Below, in pieces: positions 1-9,578 of a stretch of 64,000 nucleotides of DNA. The position numbers were made by a program, and so were the translations under genes. The stretch lies in NCBI RefSeq assembly GCF_031181385.1, contig NZ_JAPSKV010000007.1, positions 62,001 through 126,000 on the forward strand, given 5' to 3'. The DNA is from Fredinandcohnia onubensis. Its GTDB lineage: Bacteria > Bacillota > Bacilli > Bacillales > Bacillaceae_L. Below the pieces are notes generated by a model. The model was given only the letters and a program-made list of their open reading frames with translations. It ran no database searches and was not told where the DNA came from. Positions within the stretch are counted from its first letter, which is position 1; each line of letters opens with the position of its first letter.

Positions 1-336
1 CATAAAACCTGATGTAGATTTCACATTTGCTTCTTCTTCTCCTTGAACTAATACCTTATAGGCAATGAATAGAAGTAAAACTCCACCGATTAAATTAACA
101 AATGGAATTTTTAATAGGTAAACAATGATGGCTGCAAATAATATACGTAAAATAACAGCCCCTGCAGTTCCCCAAAAGATTGCTTTGTTTTGTTGATCTT
201 TTGGAAGGTTTCTAGTAGCCATTGCAATTACGACTGCATTATCCCCAGATAGAATAATATCAATTGCAATGATTTTTAATAAAGCGAGTGTCGCTCCAGA
301 AGATATTGCTATTCCGAGAATCGTTAGCATATCCAT
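1..336 (-). CDS. TerC/YjbE-family integral membrane protein (truncated by the window's left edge)
   Basis: Reverse-strand reading from 336 gives MDMLTILGIAISSGATLALLKIIAIDIILSGDNAVVIAMATRNLPKDQQNKA, with the TerC-type SGDNAVVIAMA motif; open to position 1. Confidence 0.85.
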   Translation of the reverse strand, partial: MDMLTILGIAISSGATLALLKIIAIDIILSGDNAVVIAMATRNLPKDQQNKAIFWGTAGAVILRILFAAIIVYLLKIPFVNLIGGVLLLFIAYKVLVQGEEEANVKSTSGFM

Positions 337-584
337 AGGGTAATTCCCCCTTAGTATAAGTATATTAAAATAATAAAAAATTTATCCCATAAACTAGAAT
401 ACTCCTATTTTTTGTCATGTTCAATATATCCACCTAAATTCTTGTATGCAAAACCACCAGAATTATCCATATCATTCATGCTCATACTACATATGAAATA
501 CTATTGACATAACACCTTTTGGTTTCATATAATCAAAACATGAAACCAAATGGTTTTATTTCTATTCAAAAGGGAGATTTTATT

Positions 585-1001
585 ATGACAAAAACACCTG
601 ATATAACACAAACTGTTTTAATTGAAGCACCTATTGAAAAAGTATGGGACCTTGTATCAAACGGGGAAGGAATCGGAACTTGGTTCATGCCAAATGATTT
701 AGTAGCGGAGGAAGGCCATGAATTTCATGTCCAATCTCCATTTGGACCCTCTCCATGTAAAGTTTTAAAAGTAGAAGCGCCACATCGTCTTACTTTTGCC
801 TGGGACACGGATGGCTGGGTTGTGGAGTTTCTTTTAAAAGAAATCGATGGAAATACAGAGTTCACCCTCATACATGGTGGTTGGAAAGATTCTGAAGAAA
901 TCATTGGTAAGGCAAATCGCAAAGCTTCTGAGATCCGCGAAACAATGAATAGCGGTTGGGCAGGTATTGTGCAAAAACTTCGTCAGGTGGCGACTAATTA
1001 G
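585..1001 (+). CDS. SRPBCC/AHSA1-family protein (START-like)
   Basis: ORF 519..1001; likely start ATG 585 after AGGGAG. Contains [24 protein letters not shown]...GGW, typical of AHSA1/SRPBCC. Confidence 0.85.
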   Translation: MTKTPDITQTVLIEAPIEKVWDLVSNGEGIGTWFMPNDLVAEEGHEFHVQSPFGPSPCKVLKVEAPHRLTFAWDTDGWVVEFLLKEIDGNTEFTLIHGGWKDSEEIIGKANRKASEIRETMNSGWAGIVQKLRQVATN

Positions 1002-1372
1002 TGTCAGAGTCTGCCGGGAAATATGATGTATTTCAAGCGATTGCTGATCCAACACGTAGAGAGGTGCTCCGTTTACTTTCAAATAAGGAACTCCCTATTT
1101 CAGAGATCACAAGTCACTTTTCGATGAGTCGGACAGCCGTGGCAAAGCATCTTCACATTCTTACTGAGGCCAATTTAGTGAGCGGCAAAAAGGTTGGTAG
1201 AGAAAAACGCTATCGCCTTCAGCCCGAATCGTTATCAGATCTGCGCGAGTGGCTCTCGTATTTCGATCAGTTTTGGAATAATAAGCTATCGGTGTTAAAA
1301 CATATTGCCGAGAATGGTACAGACGGTGATTGTGGATTAAAAGCTGTGAAGCCACCGGATTCGGATGACTAA
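1001..1372 (+). CDS. ArsR-family winged-helix transcriptional regulator
   Basis: FQAIADPTRREVLRLLSNKELPISEITSHFSMSRTAVAKHLHIL is an ArsR HTH. GTG start overlaps the upstream stop by 1 nt (TAGTG). Confidence 0.92.
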   Translation: MSESAGKYDVFQAIADPTRREVLRLLSNKELPISEITSHFSMSRTAVAKHLHILTEANLVSGKKVGREKRYRLQPESLSDLREWLSYFDQFWNNKLSVLKHIAENGTDGDCGLKAVKPPDSDD

Positions 1373-1392
1373 GTTCATGATGTGTCTTGTGT

Positions 1393-1420
1393 AAGGTCTT
1401 CATCAGTTGATGAAGACCTT
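1393..1420. terminator. Bidirectional hairpin terminator AAGGTCTTCATCA-GT-TGATGAAGACCTT
   Basis: Perfect 13-bp stem 21 nt after the ArsR stop, followed by a short T run. Confidence 0.75.
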
Positions 1421-1463
1421 AACTTTTAATAAGAGCAAACTTATCGAGCTCATTGATGTTGCC

Positions 1464-1663
1464 ATGAAGGACTTTGCGCGCGGGCTCTGCTGGTGTGCGG
1501 GACTTCATCAACCCCATGAAGGACTTTACGCGCGGGCTCAGCCGGTGTGTGGGACTTCATCAACCCCATGAAGGACTTTACGCGCAGGCTCAGCCGGTGT
1601 GTGGGACTTCATCAACCCCATGAAGGACTTTACGCGCAGGCTAGCCTGCGGGTGGGACTTCAT
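1464..1663. repeat. Tandem array of four about 52-bp units with inverted arms (ATGAAG...CTTCAT)
   Basis: ATGAAGGACTTT starts at 1464, 1516, 1568 and 1620 (spacing 52 each); last unit internally shorter. Confidence 0.93.
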
Positions 1664-1719
1664 CCCCTATACTCTCTACAATCCCCAAGCAAAAAAGTCT
1701 TCATCCCTGATCATGACCT

Positions 1720-2910
1720 TCAGCTAATTAGCGGTAATGAAATTTCAATGGTTGTGCCTTTGGTTTCCTCGCTATCGATTGTTAGTTGGCCTCCGTGTTC
1801 TTGGATAATCGTTTGGCAGATCATTAAGCCAAGGCCGGTGCCTTTTTCTTTTGTTGTGAAAAACGCCTTGCCGATTTTCTCGAGCTTGTCCTTTGGGATT
1901 CCACGTCCATTGTCAGCAAAGCGAAGTATCGCATTATTCCTTTTCGGATATAACGTAATATCGATAATTCCTCCATCATCGATTGCCTCGATACTATTTT
2001 TCAAAATATTAATAAAGACTTGCTTCAGTTTATTTTCCTCACAATTGATGAACGCATTTTTTATTTCATCCTCATAGGCTGTTTTGATTCGGATATTATG
2101 AAGAATTGCCTGCGTATCTAATAGAAACACCACTTCATTCAAGATTGTTGTGAGCTTTCGTTGCTTAAGCTCAAGTTTTTTTGGCTTTGCGAGTAATAAC
2201 ATTTCATCAACAATGGTGTTAATCCGGTCTATTTCGGATACCATGATATCGGAGTAACCGTTAATCATTTTTGTCGCTTTCTCATCCTGCAAAAGTTGCG
2301 TAAACCCCTTTAAGCTTGTAAGCGGATTTCGAATCTCGTGGGCAATCCCTGCTGCCATTTCACCAATCATCGAAAGTTTATCGGATTGTTGAATAAGCTC
2401 TTGGCTCTTTTTCACTTCCGTTATGTCACGGACGACAACATATTGGCAACTTTCTCCTTGGTAGGTAATCGGCATTACTTTGAGCTCAACAAAGATTTCC
2501 CCTAATGACGGATGGTTAACCGTCCCTTCTGTTATCTTTTTAAACTTATGTCCTTTTTCTATTTTTCTTGTTGTCTTTTTGGAGTCATATTCGATAAAAT
2601 CATACAACGTATGGCCAACGACCGATTTATCATCCGAAGCTCCTATAAGAAATTTACCCGTATCATTTATATAGAAAATTTCCTCTTGGCGCATCAGGAT
2701 AATCGCATATGGAGCATTTTCCACCAAAAAGCGGAACTCTCGATTTTTTCGTGATTCATAAAAGGAAAATAATGATGCTATTATTACGAATAGTAACAGA
2801 TATATTTCTAATCGATTCATGAGTCCTACATAAAAGACTTGGCCCAAAATTAAAATCAAACTACACAGAAATATCGAAAAATTCAACGCCTTCCATCTTC
2901 TCTTTCCCAT
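1720..2910 (-). CDS. PAS-domain sensor histidine kinase, sporulation-kinase-like
   Basis: Two N-terminal TM segments, PAS domain, HisKA HEIRNPLTSLKGFTQLLQ and HATPase DNGRGIP/GTGLGL boxes; SD GGGGAG before ATG 2910. Confidence 0.9.
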   Translation of the reverse strand: MGKRRWKALNFSIFLCSLILILGQVFYVGLMNRLEIYLLLFVIIASLFSFYESRKNREFRFLVENAPYAIILMRQEEIFYINDTGKFLIGASDDKSVVGHTLYDFIEYDSKKTTRKIEKGHKFKKITEGTVNHPSLGEIFVELKVMPITYQGESCQYVVVRDITEVKKSQELIQQSDKLSMIGEMAAGIAHEIRNPLTSLKGFTQLLQDEKATKMINGYSDIMVSEIDRINTIVDEMLLLAKPKKLELKQRKLTTILNEVVFLLDTQAILHNIRIKTAYEDEIKNAFINCEENKLKQVFINILKNSIEAIDDGGIIDITLYPKRNNAILRFADNGRGIPKDKLEKIGKAFFTTKEKGTGLGLMICQTIIQEHGGQLTIDSEETKGTTIEISLPLIS

Positions 2911-2953
2911 TTCTCCCCAACCTTTTCTCTATTTTTTTGTAAAAAAAAGAAAA

Positions 2954-2985
2954 ATGGCCTAACCTCATAATAGAAGTTAGGCCAT
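2954..2985 (-). terminator. Terminator-like hairpin A (ATGGCCTAACTTC...GGTTAGGCCAT + T-rich run)
   Basis: Read on the minus strand: ATGGCCTAACTTCTATTATGAGGTTAGGCCATTTTTCTTTTTTTT. Confidence 0.8.
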
Positions 2986-3029
2986 GACGTAGGCTTGTCC
3001 AAATAAGACATCCTCGCATTTACCATTTT

Positions 3030-3710
3030 TTATTTCAATATAAAACAGATTAAACTGTTATCTTCTTTAAAATCCCAATCAACAAATATATCAGCGACTG
3101 GCTGCGAAAATATTTGTTCATACTTTCCATATCGATGCAGATAGCTTTTTTCAAGATTGTCCTTTGTAAAAAGAAGTTCCTTCTCAAAGCCTCTTTTTAA
3201 TAACGCCTTTTCAATGGGTACCAAGATTCCATCTCGTTTCACAATAAGAATCCTTGGAGAAATTTGAAAACTGGATGTTTTCTCAGGTATCTTTTGGACT
3301 AGTTTACTAATCCTATCGATTTCGGATTCAAGAAGTGCAAAATCAATTGCTTTATCCTTTTCCATTTTATTTAACGGACTTTCTAATTCTGCGATAATAA
3401 CACCCGTGTTATTTGGAAAGTTCCAATCGTCGTAAAAGTTTTTTACCTCTATCTCAAGCGTGACCTGAAGAGCTCCTTTTAATTCAGCTAATATACTTTG
3501 AATCACAACATTCCTTGCATAATCCACTTCAATATCCTTATTCTCCTGTAAAAGAACCTCTTCCATCGGAGAAATAAAACCACGGATTTGCAAAACTAAA
3601 AATTGATCAGCTGTAACCGCAAAACAAGACTCAGGTCCCCGTCCAAATTTATTTCGGAGTAGTTTGCTTGTATAACTGCTTATGTATTTTAAACTTTCCT
3701 GTAAATCCAT
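3030..3710 (-). CDS. MpsC/DUF2294-domain protein (paralogue 1)
   Basis: ISSYTSKLLRNKFGRGPESCFAVTADQFLVLQIRGFISPMEEVLL; homologous by eye to the 3852..4541 product. Confidence 0.75.
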   Translation of the reverse strand: MDLQESLKYISSYTSKLLRNKFGRGPESCFAVTADQFLVLQIRGFISPMEEVLLQENKDIEVDYARNVVIQSILAELKGALQVTLEIEVKNFYDDWNFPNNTGVIIAELESPLNKMEKDKAIDFALLESEIDRISKLVQKIPEKTSSFQISPRILIVKRDGILVPIEKALLKRGFEKELLFTKDNLEKSYLHRYGKYEQIFSQPVADIFVDWDFKEDNSLICFILK

Positions 3711-3851
3711 GTGATTCCCACCTTTAGGGAATTCACTACAATAACCAATGACCTTCTATTCATCGGTCTTTATTATTGTAGCATTGTTTCCCTTTCATTT
3801 CCATGTACACCATATAGTTTGTCAATTTTGGTAGGAATTATTAGGAAATTA

Positions 3852-4541
3852 TTACTTACAATAAAAAACCTTATAGCTTACATCTTTGTCGTAATGCCAA
3901 ATCATAAAGATATCTTCTATTTCTTTGTTTGTAATTTTGTTGAATCTCTTTATATTCGCATAGTAATTTTTTCGAACTCTGTTTTCTCTTTCTGAGAGAA
4001 TGTGCATACCTTTTTCGATTAGCAGTCTTTCAATTGGCAGTAAATAGCCTGCACATCTAATGATATAAATCGTTGAACCAATTTTCGTCAAATCAAGCTC
4101 TTTTGGCTGATATTGATAGAATTCACTTTGTCTGCTAATCTCGTTTCGTAGCAACATAAATTCAAGCGAATTTTCCGTTAGTGTCCTCTCTTCCTGATCC
4201 ACTTCCGCCAGAAGCACACCCGTGTTTCTTTGGAAGTTCCAGTCTTGATACATTTGGTTGATCTTTATATTCAATAGCCCCTCTAACGTTTCCTGAATAG
4301 GCTCATAAAGATCTACCATTATATTTTTTCGGATCCTCTCTGCGGTTTCAATATCCTCTTTTTCAACGAGCTCATATTCAATTTTTGTCATGAATTTTTT
4401 TATGTGAACCACAATGTATTGTTCCGAAATCGACGTAAAGCAGGTTTCTGGACCTTTTCCAAATTTGGATTTTATTTGTTTGCTCACATAACTGCTGATT
4501 TGTGTTAATTCTTCCTGTTTTGTAATGTAACTCCTCGTCAT
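3852..4541 (-). CDS. MpsC/DUF2294-domain protein (paralogue 2)
   Basis: ISSYVSKQIKSKFGKGPETCFTSISEQYIVVHIKKFMTKIEYELV; likely ATG 4541 after AGGAGG. Confidence 0.75.
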   Translation of the reverse strand: MTRSYITKQEELTQISSYVSKQIKSKFGKGPETCFTSISEQYIVVHIKKFMTKIEYELVEKEDIETAERIRKNIMVDLYEPIQETLEGLLNIKINQMYQDWNFQRNTGVLLAEVDQEERTLTENSLEFMLLRNEISRQSEFYQYQPKELDLTKIGSTIYIIRCAGYLLPIERLLIEKGMHILSERENRVRKNYYANIKRFNKITNKEIEDIFMIWHYDKDVSYKVFYCK

Positions 4542-4574
4542 GCGATCTATTATCCTCCTAAAACGCAATAAAAA

Positions 4575-4611
4575 ATGGCCTAACCTCTACACAAAATAGA
4601 AGTTAGGCCAT
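4575..4611 (-). promoter_or_regulatory. Terminator-like hairpin B, nearly identical to hairpin A, directly upstream of DUF2294 paralogue 2
   Basis: Minus strand: ATGGCCTAACTTCTATTTTGTGTAGAGGTTAGGCCATTTTTTATT, then TTTTAGGAGG and the start codon. Confidence 0.65.
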
Positions 4612-4776
4612 GGTTAGACTTATTTGTATTCTACCATTTACCAATCTTTTCGAAAAATGAATTTTAATATTTTAAAAGATACTACTTTATTAGTTTCAAA
4701 TATTGAGACTAATGACTGCTAGACATTAATCATGCTCATTGTATCACGAAGTTACTATAAAGACAAATAAAACAAA

Positions 4777-6105
4777 CTATGAAGCCGTGTGTAGAAACTT
4801 GATCGAGAATATGGAGACACCAATTTTCCTACAGATTGTTACGTAATGCAGAAGGGCAAGTAAAACAGCACCCATATTCATGCCTATGATGATCCCTTCC
4901 ATTTGCAGTGTTTGAAGGGACCCTAAGGCGAACATAATCCCAAAAGATACGACAGTTGACCATACATTATGGATAAATGCATCCTTTACCAACCCTAACC
5001 CGATTAAATAGGCTTGCATCGGGATTAAGAAGAAATGGAATAAAAAATATGGCCACAACATTTGCAAATACACGGTGGCTGATGATGATTCAAAGAATAT
5101 ATGTGTAAGTGGTTCTGCAAAATAGTAAAAAATCACACAGGCTGGAACCCCGTATAGGAAGGTCATTCTCATTACCTGTTTGAGTAGGTTTTGCAGCATT
5201 GACATATCTCTCTTCGAATAGGCTTCTGATACGGTTGGAATTAACACGATTAGCAATGAATGGGCAATGAACGCTGGAAAAAAGCCTATTGTTAATGCGA
5301 CCCCTGTCATCAATCCAAAATGCTCCGTTGCGACCGCTGCGGGCATGCCTGCTTTTAGAAGAGCCGCTTTAATTAAAAATGGTTGAACGGCATGTGAAAT
5401 CGCATGAAAAATCCGCATTCCAGTTGTCGGTAAGGAAACAGCCAGTAGGTTTTTGCGTACAGCTTTTCCACTTAATGATGATGTCGGCCGATGGCCTAAT
5501 CTGCGATAGTGAATGAGATATTCATATCCTAAATAACCAAATACGATTAAATCACTTGCAACAAGTGTACATAATGCGATAAGGATTGAAGTATGAATTT
5601 CAAATTCAAGTAATTGATAAATAAACACTAACAAGATTAACTGGACTGCTTTACGAAGGAAATTCGCAAATGCAATTCGCCCCATCGATTGAATGCCCAT
5701 AAAATATCCCCTGGCAATTGATAGAAACGAGACGATGGGAATAAACAAGATGACGAGCCATCTAACAAATGGATGGTAATCATCGAAAACGGGGATAACT
5801 GGCAGAATCACAAATGCAAACGAAATAATAATCGCTGTAAATACAGTTGTTAAAACGGTGGCATGCTTTAGCATACTCTTGTGATACCTGTCCTCTTTTT
5901 CGGCAATAAATTTGGATATGGAAATAGGCAGCTCAAGACTTGCCAATATGACAACTAAAAAGATTGAAGGCAAAATGGTCATATATAATCCCATTCCGTG
6001 CCCACCGAGCTCTTTTGCCAGAACGAGATTGATTAAGAACTCCACACACTCACCAATAAATGCTGCGATAACCAGTAATAATGTTCCTTTAAAGAATGTA
6101 TTCAT
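4777..6105 (-). CDS. SpoVB/MATE-like polysaccharide biosynthesis (flippase) protein
   Basis: MNTFFKGTLLLVIAAFIGECVEFLINLVLAKELGGHGMGLYMTILPSIFLV..., multi-TM SpoVB-type; start chosen at ATG 6105. Confidence 0.85.
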   Translation of the reverse strand: MNTFFKGTLLLVIAAFIGECVEFLINLVLAKELGGHGMGLYMTILPSIFLVVILASLELPISISKFIAEKEDRYHKSMLKHATVLTTVFTAIIISFAFVILPVIPVFDDYHPFVRWLVILFIPIVSFLSIARGYFMGIQSMGRIAFANFLRKAVQLILLVFIYQLLEFEIHTSILIALCTLVASDLIVFGYLGYEYLIHYRRLGHRPTSSLSGKAVRKNLLAVSLPTTGMRIFHAISHAVQPFLIKAALLKAGMPAAVATEHFGLMTGVALTIGFFPAFIAHSLLIVLIPTVSEAYSKRDMSMLQNLLKQVMRMTFLYGVPACVIFYYFAEPLTHIFFESSSATVYLQMLWPYFLFHFFLIPMQAYLIGLGLVKDAFIHNVWSTVVSFGIMFALGSLQTLQMEGIIIGMNMGAVLLALLHYVTICRKIGVSIFSIKFLHTAS

Positions 6106-6257
6106 CCTGTAACCCCTTATTATTTTTTTCAGTACTAAATAGATATGAGACAAGTCCAAAAATTATTTAACGAAAAGAAAATTTTTACTGTACTACTAAT
6201 AAAGTACCCTTTCCAACCGCTTAATTTCTCGTTTATAATTATAATAATGTGTTTGGA

Positions 6258-6340
6258 AACCATAGGGACGGTTCTACTGGTCCCTATTGATTTTATTTTT
6301 TTGAAAATAAGTAACCAGGTGAACCGTCCCCCTGGTCCTA
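6258..6340. repeat. REP-like element of the GGGACGGTTC type, copy 1
   Basis: AACCATAGGGACGGTTCTACTGGTCC...AACCAGGTGAACCGTCCCCCTGGTCC, imperfect inverted repeat. Confidence 0.75.
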
Positions 6341-6367
6341 CTAAACTTATGAAAAAGGTGTAAATAG

Positions 6368-7924
6368 ATGAGTATATTAACAGTTTCAAATGTGAGCCAT
6401 GGTTTTGGTGATCGTGCAATCTTTAATGATGTTTCATTTCGTCTTTTAAAAGGTGAACACATAGGGTTGATCGGTGCAAATGGTGAAGGTAAATCAACAT
6501 TTATGAATATCATCACTGGAAAGCTTGAGCCTGATGCAGGGAAAATTGAATGGTCAAAAAATGTTCGTGTTGGATACCTTGACCAGCATACGGTTCTTGA
6601 AAAAGGAATGACCATCCGCGATGTATTAAATAATGCCTTCAAATATCTATTTGATATGGAAGCGGAAATGAATGAAATATACGGAAAAATGGGTGACGCA
6701 ACTCCTGAAGAACTTGAAAAAATGCTTGAGGACGTTGGAACTATTCAGGATACCCTTACAAACAATGACTTCTATGTTATTGATGCGAAGGTAGACGAAA
6801 TTGCCCGAGGGCTGGGTTTAGAGGATATCGGTCTTGAACGTGATGTTCAAGATTTAAGTGGTGGTCAGCGTACAAAGGTATTGCTTGCGAAGCTTTTACT
6901 TGAAAAGCCAGATATTCTATTACTGGATGAGCCTACCAACTATTTGGATGAGCAGCACATTATCTGGCTTAGACGTTATCTTCAAGAATATGAAAATGCG
7001 TTTATCCTGATTTCGCATGATATTCCATTTTTAAATAGTGTAATCAACCTGATTTATCATATGGAAAATCAAGAGCTTAATCGCTATGTTGGGGATTATG
7101 ATAACTTCCAGAAGGTCTATGAAGTGAAAAAACAACAGCTTGAGTCTGCTTATAAAAAGCAGCAGCAAGAGATTTCTGAGCTTAAAGACTTTGTTGCTCG
7201 AAACAAGGCCCGTGTTTCCACACGAAATATGGCAATGTCTCGCCAAAAGAAGCTTGATAAAATGGAAGTAATTGAGCTAGCGAAGGAAAAGCCGAAGCCA
7301 GAATTCAATTTTAGAACAGGTAAAACGTCAAGCAAGCTTATTTTTGAAACGAAGGATCTTGTGATTGGGTATGATGATCCACTTTCAAAACCGCTTAATC
7401 TTCGTATGGAAAGAGGTCAAAAGATTGCGTTGGTTGGAGCGAACGGAATCGGAAAAACAACTCTATTACGAAGTATCCTTGGTATGAACAAGCCACTATC
7501 TGGATCAGTTGAGCTAGGTGAGAACCAAGAAATCGGCTATTTTGAACAAGAAATTAAAGAAGCTAACTATAATACATGTATTGAGGAAATTTGGAGTGAA
7601 TTCCCTTCCTTCAACCAGTATGAAGTTCGTGCAGCACTCGCAAAATGTGGCTTGACAACAAAGCATATCGAAAGCAAGGTTGAAGTATTAAGTGGTGGGG
7701 AAAAAGCAAAAGTACGTCTTTGTAAATTAATTAATCGAGATACAAACATCCTTCTTCTTGACGAGCCAACAAACCATCTTGATGTTGACGCAAAAGACGA
7801 ACTTAAAAGGGCCCTTAAAGAATATAAAGGAAGCATCCTTATTATTTGCCACGAACCTGAATTTTACCACGATGTTGTGACAGATGTATGGAATGTTGAA
7901 TCTTGGACAACAAAAGTATTTTAA
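6368..7924 (+). CDS. ABC-F family ATP-binding protein (YfmM-like)
   Basis: Two ABC domains: GANGEGKST / LSGGQRTKVLLAKLL and GANGIGKTT / LSGGEKAKVRLCKLI, no TMDs, 518 aa. Confidence 0.92.
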   Translation: MSILTVSNVSHGFGDRAIFNDVSFRLLKGEHIGLIGANGEGKSTFMNIITGKLEPDAGKIEWSKNVRVGYLDQHTVLEKGMTIRDVLNNAFKYLFDMEAEMNEIYGKMGDATPEELEKMLEDVGTIQDTLTNNDFYVIDAKVDEIARGLGLEDIGLERDVQDLSGGQRTKVLLAKLLLEKPDILLLDEPTNYLDEQHIIWLRRYLQEYENAFILISHDIPFLNSVINLIYHMENQELNRYVGDYDNFQKVYEVKKQQLESAYKKQQQEISELKDFVARNKARVSTRNMAMSRQKKLDKMEVIELAKEKPKPEFNFRTGKTSSKLIFETKDLVIGYDDPLSKPLNLRMERGQKIALVGANGIGKTTLLRSILGMNKPLSGSVELGENQEIGYFEQEIKEANYNTCIEEIWSEFPSFNQYEVRAALAKCGLTTKHIESKVEVLSGGEKAKVRLCKLINRDTNILLLDEPTNHLDVDAKDELKRALKEYKGSILIICHEPEFYHDVVTDVWNVESWTTKVF

Positions 7925-7928
7925 TTTT

Positions 7929-7968
7929 AAAAACGCAAAGCACCCCATTCAGGTGTTTTGCGTTTTTT
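7929..7968 (+). terminator. Intrinsic terminator after the ABC-F gene
   Basis: AAAACGCAAAGCACCCCATTCAGGTGTTTTGCGTTTTTT. Confidence 0.85.
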
Positions 7969-7974
7969 CATATG

Positions 7975-8080
7975 AACCATAGGAACCATAGGGACGGTTC
8001 TATTGGTCCTCAATGGACACTATTATTAAATTACATCCACGGGAACCAGGGGAACCGTCCCCCTGGTTCTACCCTGGTTC
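7975..8080. repeat. REP-like element of the GGGACGGTTC type, copy 2
   Basis: AACCATAGGGACGGTTCTATTGGTCC...GAACCAGGGGAACCGTCCCCCTGGTTC, same family as 6258-6340. Confidence 0.8.
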
Positions 8081-8143
8081 TAAAAATAAAAATAGTTGCA
8101 AATTACAAGTATTTATTGTATAAATAAATCAGAGGTGAAAATA

Positions 8144-8599
8144 ATGGAAAATACGAACTTAAGAAGCTTATTTCAAATGATTGTAAGACGATTTGGTTTC
8201 CTAAATGAACAGTGCTGTGAAAATTGCTGTGGAGAAGAAATTAGCCTTTTACAAAGTCATATTTTATACGAAATAAAAAGACAGAATGATCCTTCCATGC
8301 AAGAAGTTGCTGGAGCTTTAGGTATCGATATAACGACATTTAGCCGTCAAATAAAAACACTCGTAGACAGAGAACTTGTTAAGAAAACGCCTCATCCTAA
8401 TGATAACAGAATCAATATTCTTTCACTTACAGAAAAAGGTGAAACAATGGAGCTTAATATCGATCAAGAAATGAATCATTATCTAAATCAAATCCTATCT
8501 CATCTAAGCGAATATGAGAGAGAATCAGTAATAAGATCTGTAAAATTATTAAACGATGCAATGAAAAAATCAGAAAGCTATTGTTGTCCTCCTAAATAG
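8144..8599 (+). CDS. MarR-family transcriptional regulator with N-terminal Cys cluster (CCENCCGEE)
   Basis: Winged-helix MarR pattern (SMQEVAGALGIDITTFSRQIKTLVDRELVKKTPHPNDNRINILSLTEKG); ATG 8144 after GAGGTG. Confidence 0.9.
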   Translation: MENTNLRSLFQMIVRRFGFLNEQCCENCCGEEISLLQSHILYEIKRQNDPSMQEVAGALGIDITTFSRQIKTLVDRELVKKTPHPNDNRINILSLTEKGETMELNIDQEMNHYLNQILSHLSEYERESVIRSVKLLNDAMKKSESYCCPPK

Positions 8600-8655
8600 G
8601 AGGACACTATTTGAAACAATACTTGCATTTTGCAAATAACAAAGGAGTGAATACA

Positions 8656-9522
8656 ATGTGGAAAGACGTATTTTTTGACTTTTTATCAATTGCTCTTGAA
8701 TTAACCGTGCTATTTTTTCTTATATCATTTGTCATAAGCATGCTTCAAGGATTAATTCCTTACGAAAAACTTGAGAAGTATTTATTTCATTCTAATAAAG
8801 TGGTAGGAGCAACTGTTGCTATATTATTAGCATTCATAACACCATTTTGTTCATGTTCGACCATCCCTATAGTTGTTGGAATGCTTCAGAAAAAGATGAG
8901 ATTCGGTTTTGTAATGGTGTTCCTGTTCGCATCTCCTGTTCTTGATCCAACCATACTTACTTTAATGGGCGCACTATTAGGTTGGAAAGTGGCTGTTTTA
9001 TACACGGTTCTTACCACTGTTTTTTCGATTATTATCGGATTTACACTTGAAGCACTTGGATTTGAAAGTGCTGTTAAAAATGTTATAGTCAAAGGCTTAA
9101 ACGAAGGAGCCACAAAGTTCAATATGAAAAAGGCTTGGGCAGAGACGTTATCCCTTATGAAAACAGTCTACCCCTATCTCATTATTGGTGCTTTAATTGG
9201 TTCTTTGATTCATGGGGCAGTTCCAACCGGTTTTATATCTACGTATTTTGGTGGAAATGAATGGTGGTTAATACCCTTGGCAGCGATCATTGGGATTCCA
9301 CTCTATATAAGGCTATCAACCATGATTCCAATCGCTCAAATTATGATTGCCAAGGGAATGGCTCTAGGTCCTGTGATGGCAATTATGATTAGTTCAACAG
9401 GTGCAAGTTTACCAGAAGTCGCTTTATTAAATTCCATTTTTCATAAACGATTGGTTGTCGCCTTTTTACTCTCGGTTTTTACAATGTCTACTTTGTCTGG
9501 TACTTTGTTCTACTTCATGTAA
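8656..9522 (+). CDS. ArsP-like permease (DUF318 family)
   Basis: TPFCSCSTIPIVVGMLQKKMRFGFVMVFLFASPVLDPTI motif, multi-TM; ATG 8656 after AAAGGAG. Confidence 0.85.
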   Translation: MWKDVFFDFLSIALELTVLFFLISFVISMLQGLIPYEKLEKYLFHSNKVVGATVAILLAFITPFCSCSTIPIVVGMLQKKMRFGFVMVFLFASPVLDPTILTLMGALLGWKVAVLYTVLTTVFSIIIGFTLEALGFESAVKNVIVKGLNEGATKFNMKKAWAETLSLMKTVYPYLIIGALIGSLIHGAVPTGFISTYFGGNEWWLIPLAAIIGIPLYIRLSTMIPIAQIMIAKGMALGPVMAIMISSTGASLPEVALLNSIFHKRLVVAFLLSVFTMSTLSGTLFYFM

Positions 9523-9578
9523 GGTATTAATCTTTTAAAAGGTTGATATAAATATTAATCCATTAGGAGGAGATTATT

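Noticed and set aside
1547-2077. 176-aa ORF on + strand
   Set aside because: It begins in the 52-bp array and runs antisense through the histidine kinase; no family resemblance.
6274-6642. 122-aa minus-strand ORF
   Set aside because: Overlaps the ABC-F start antisense and a REP-like element.
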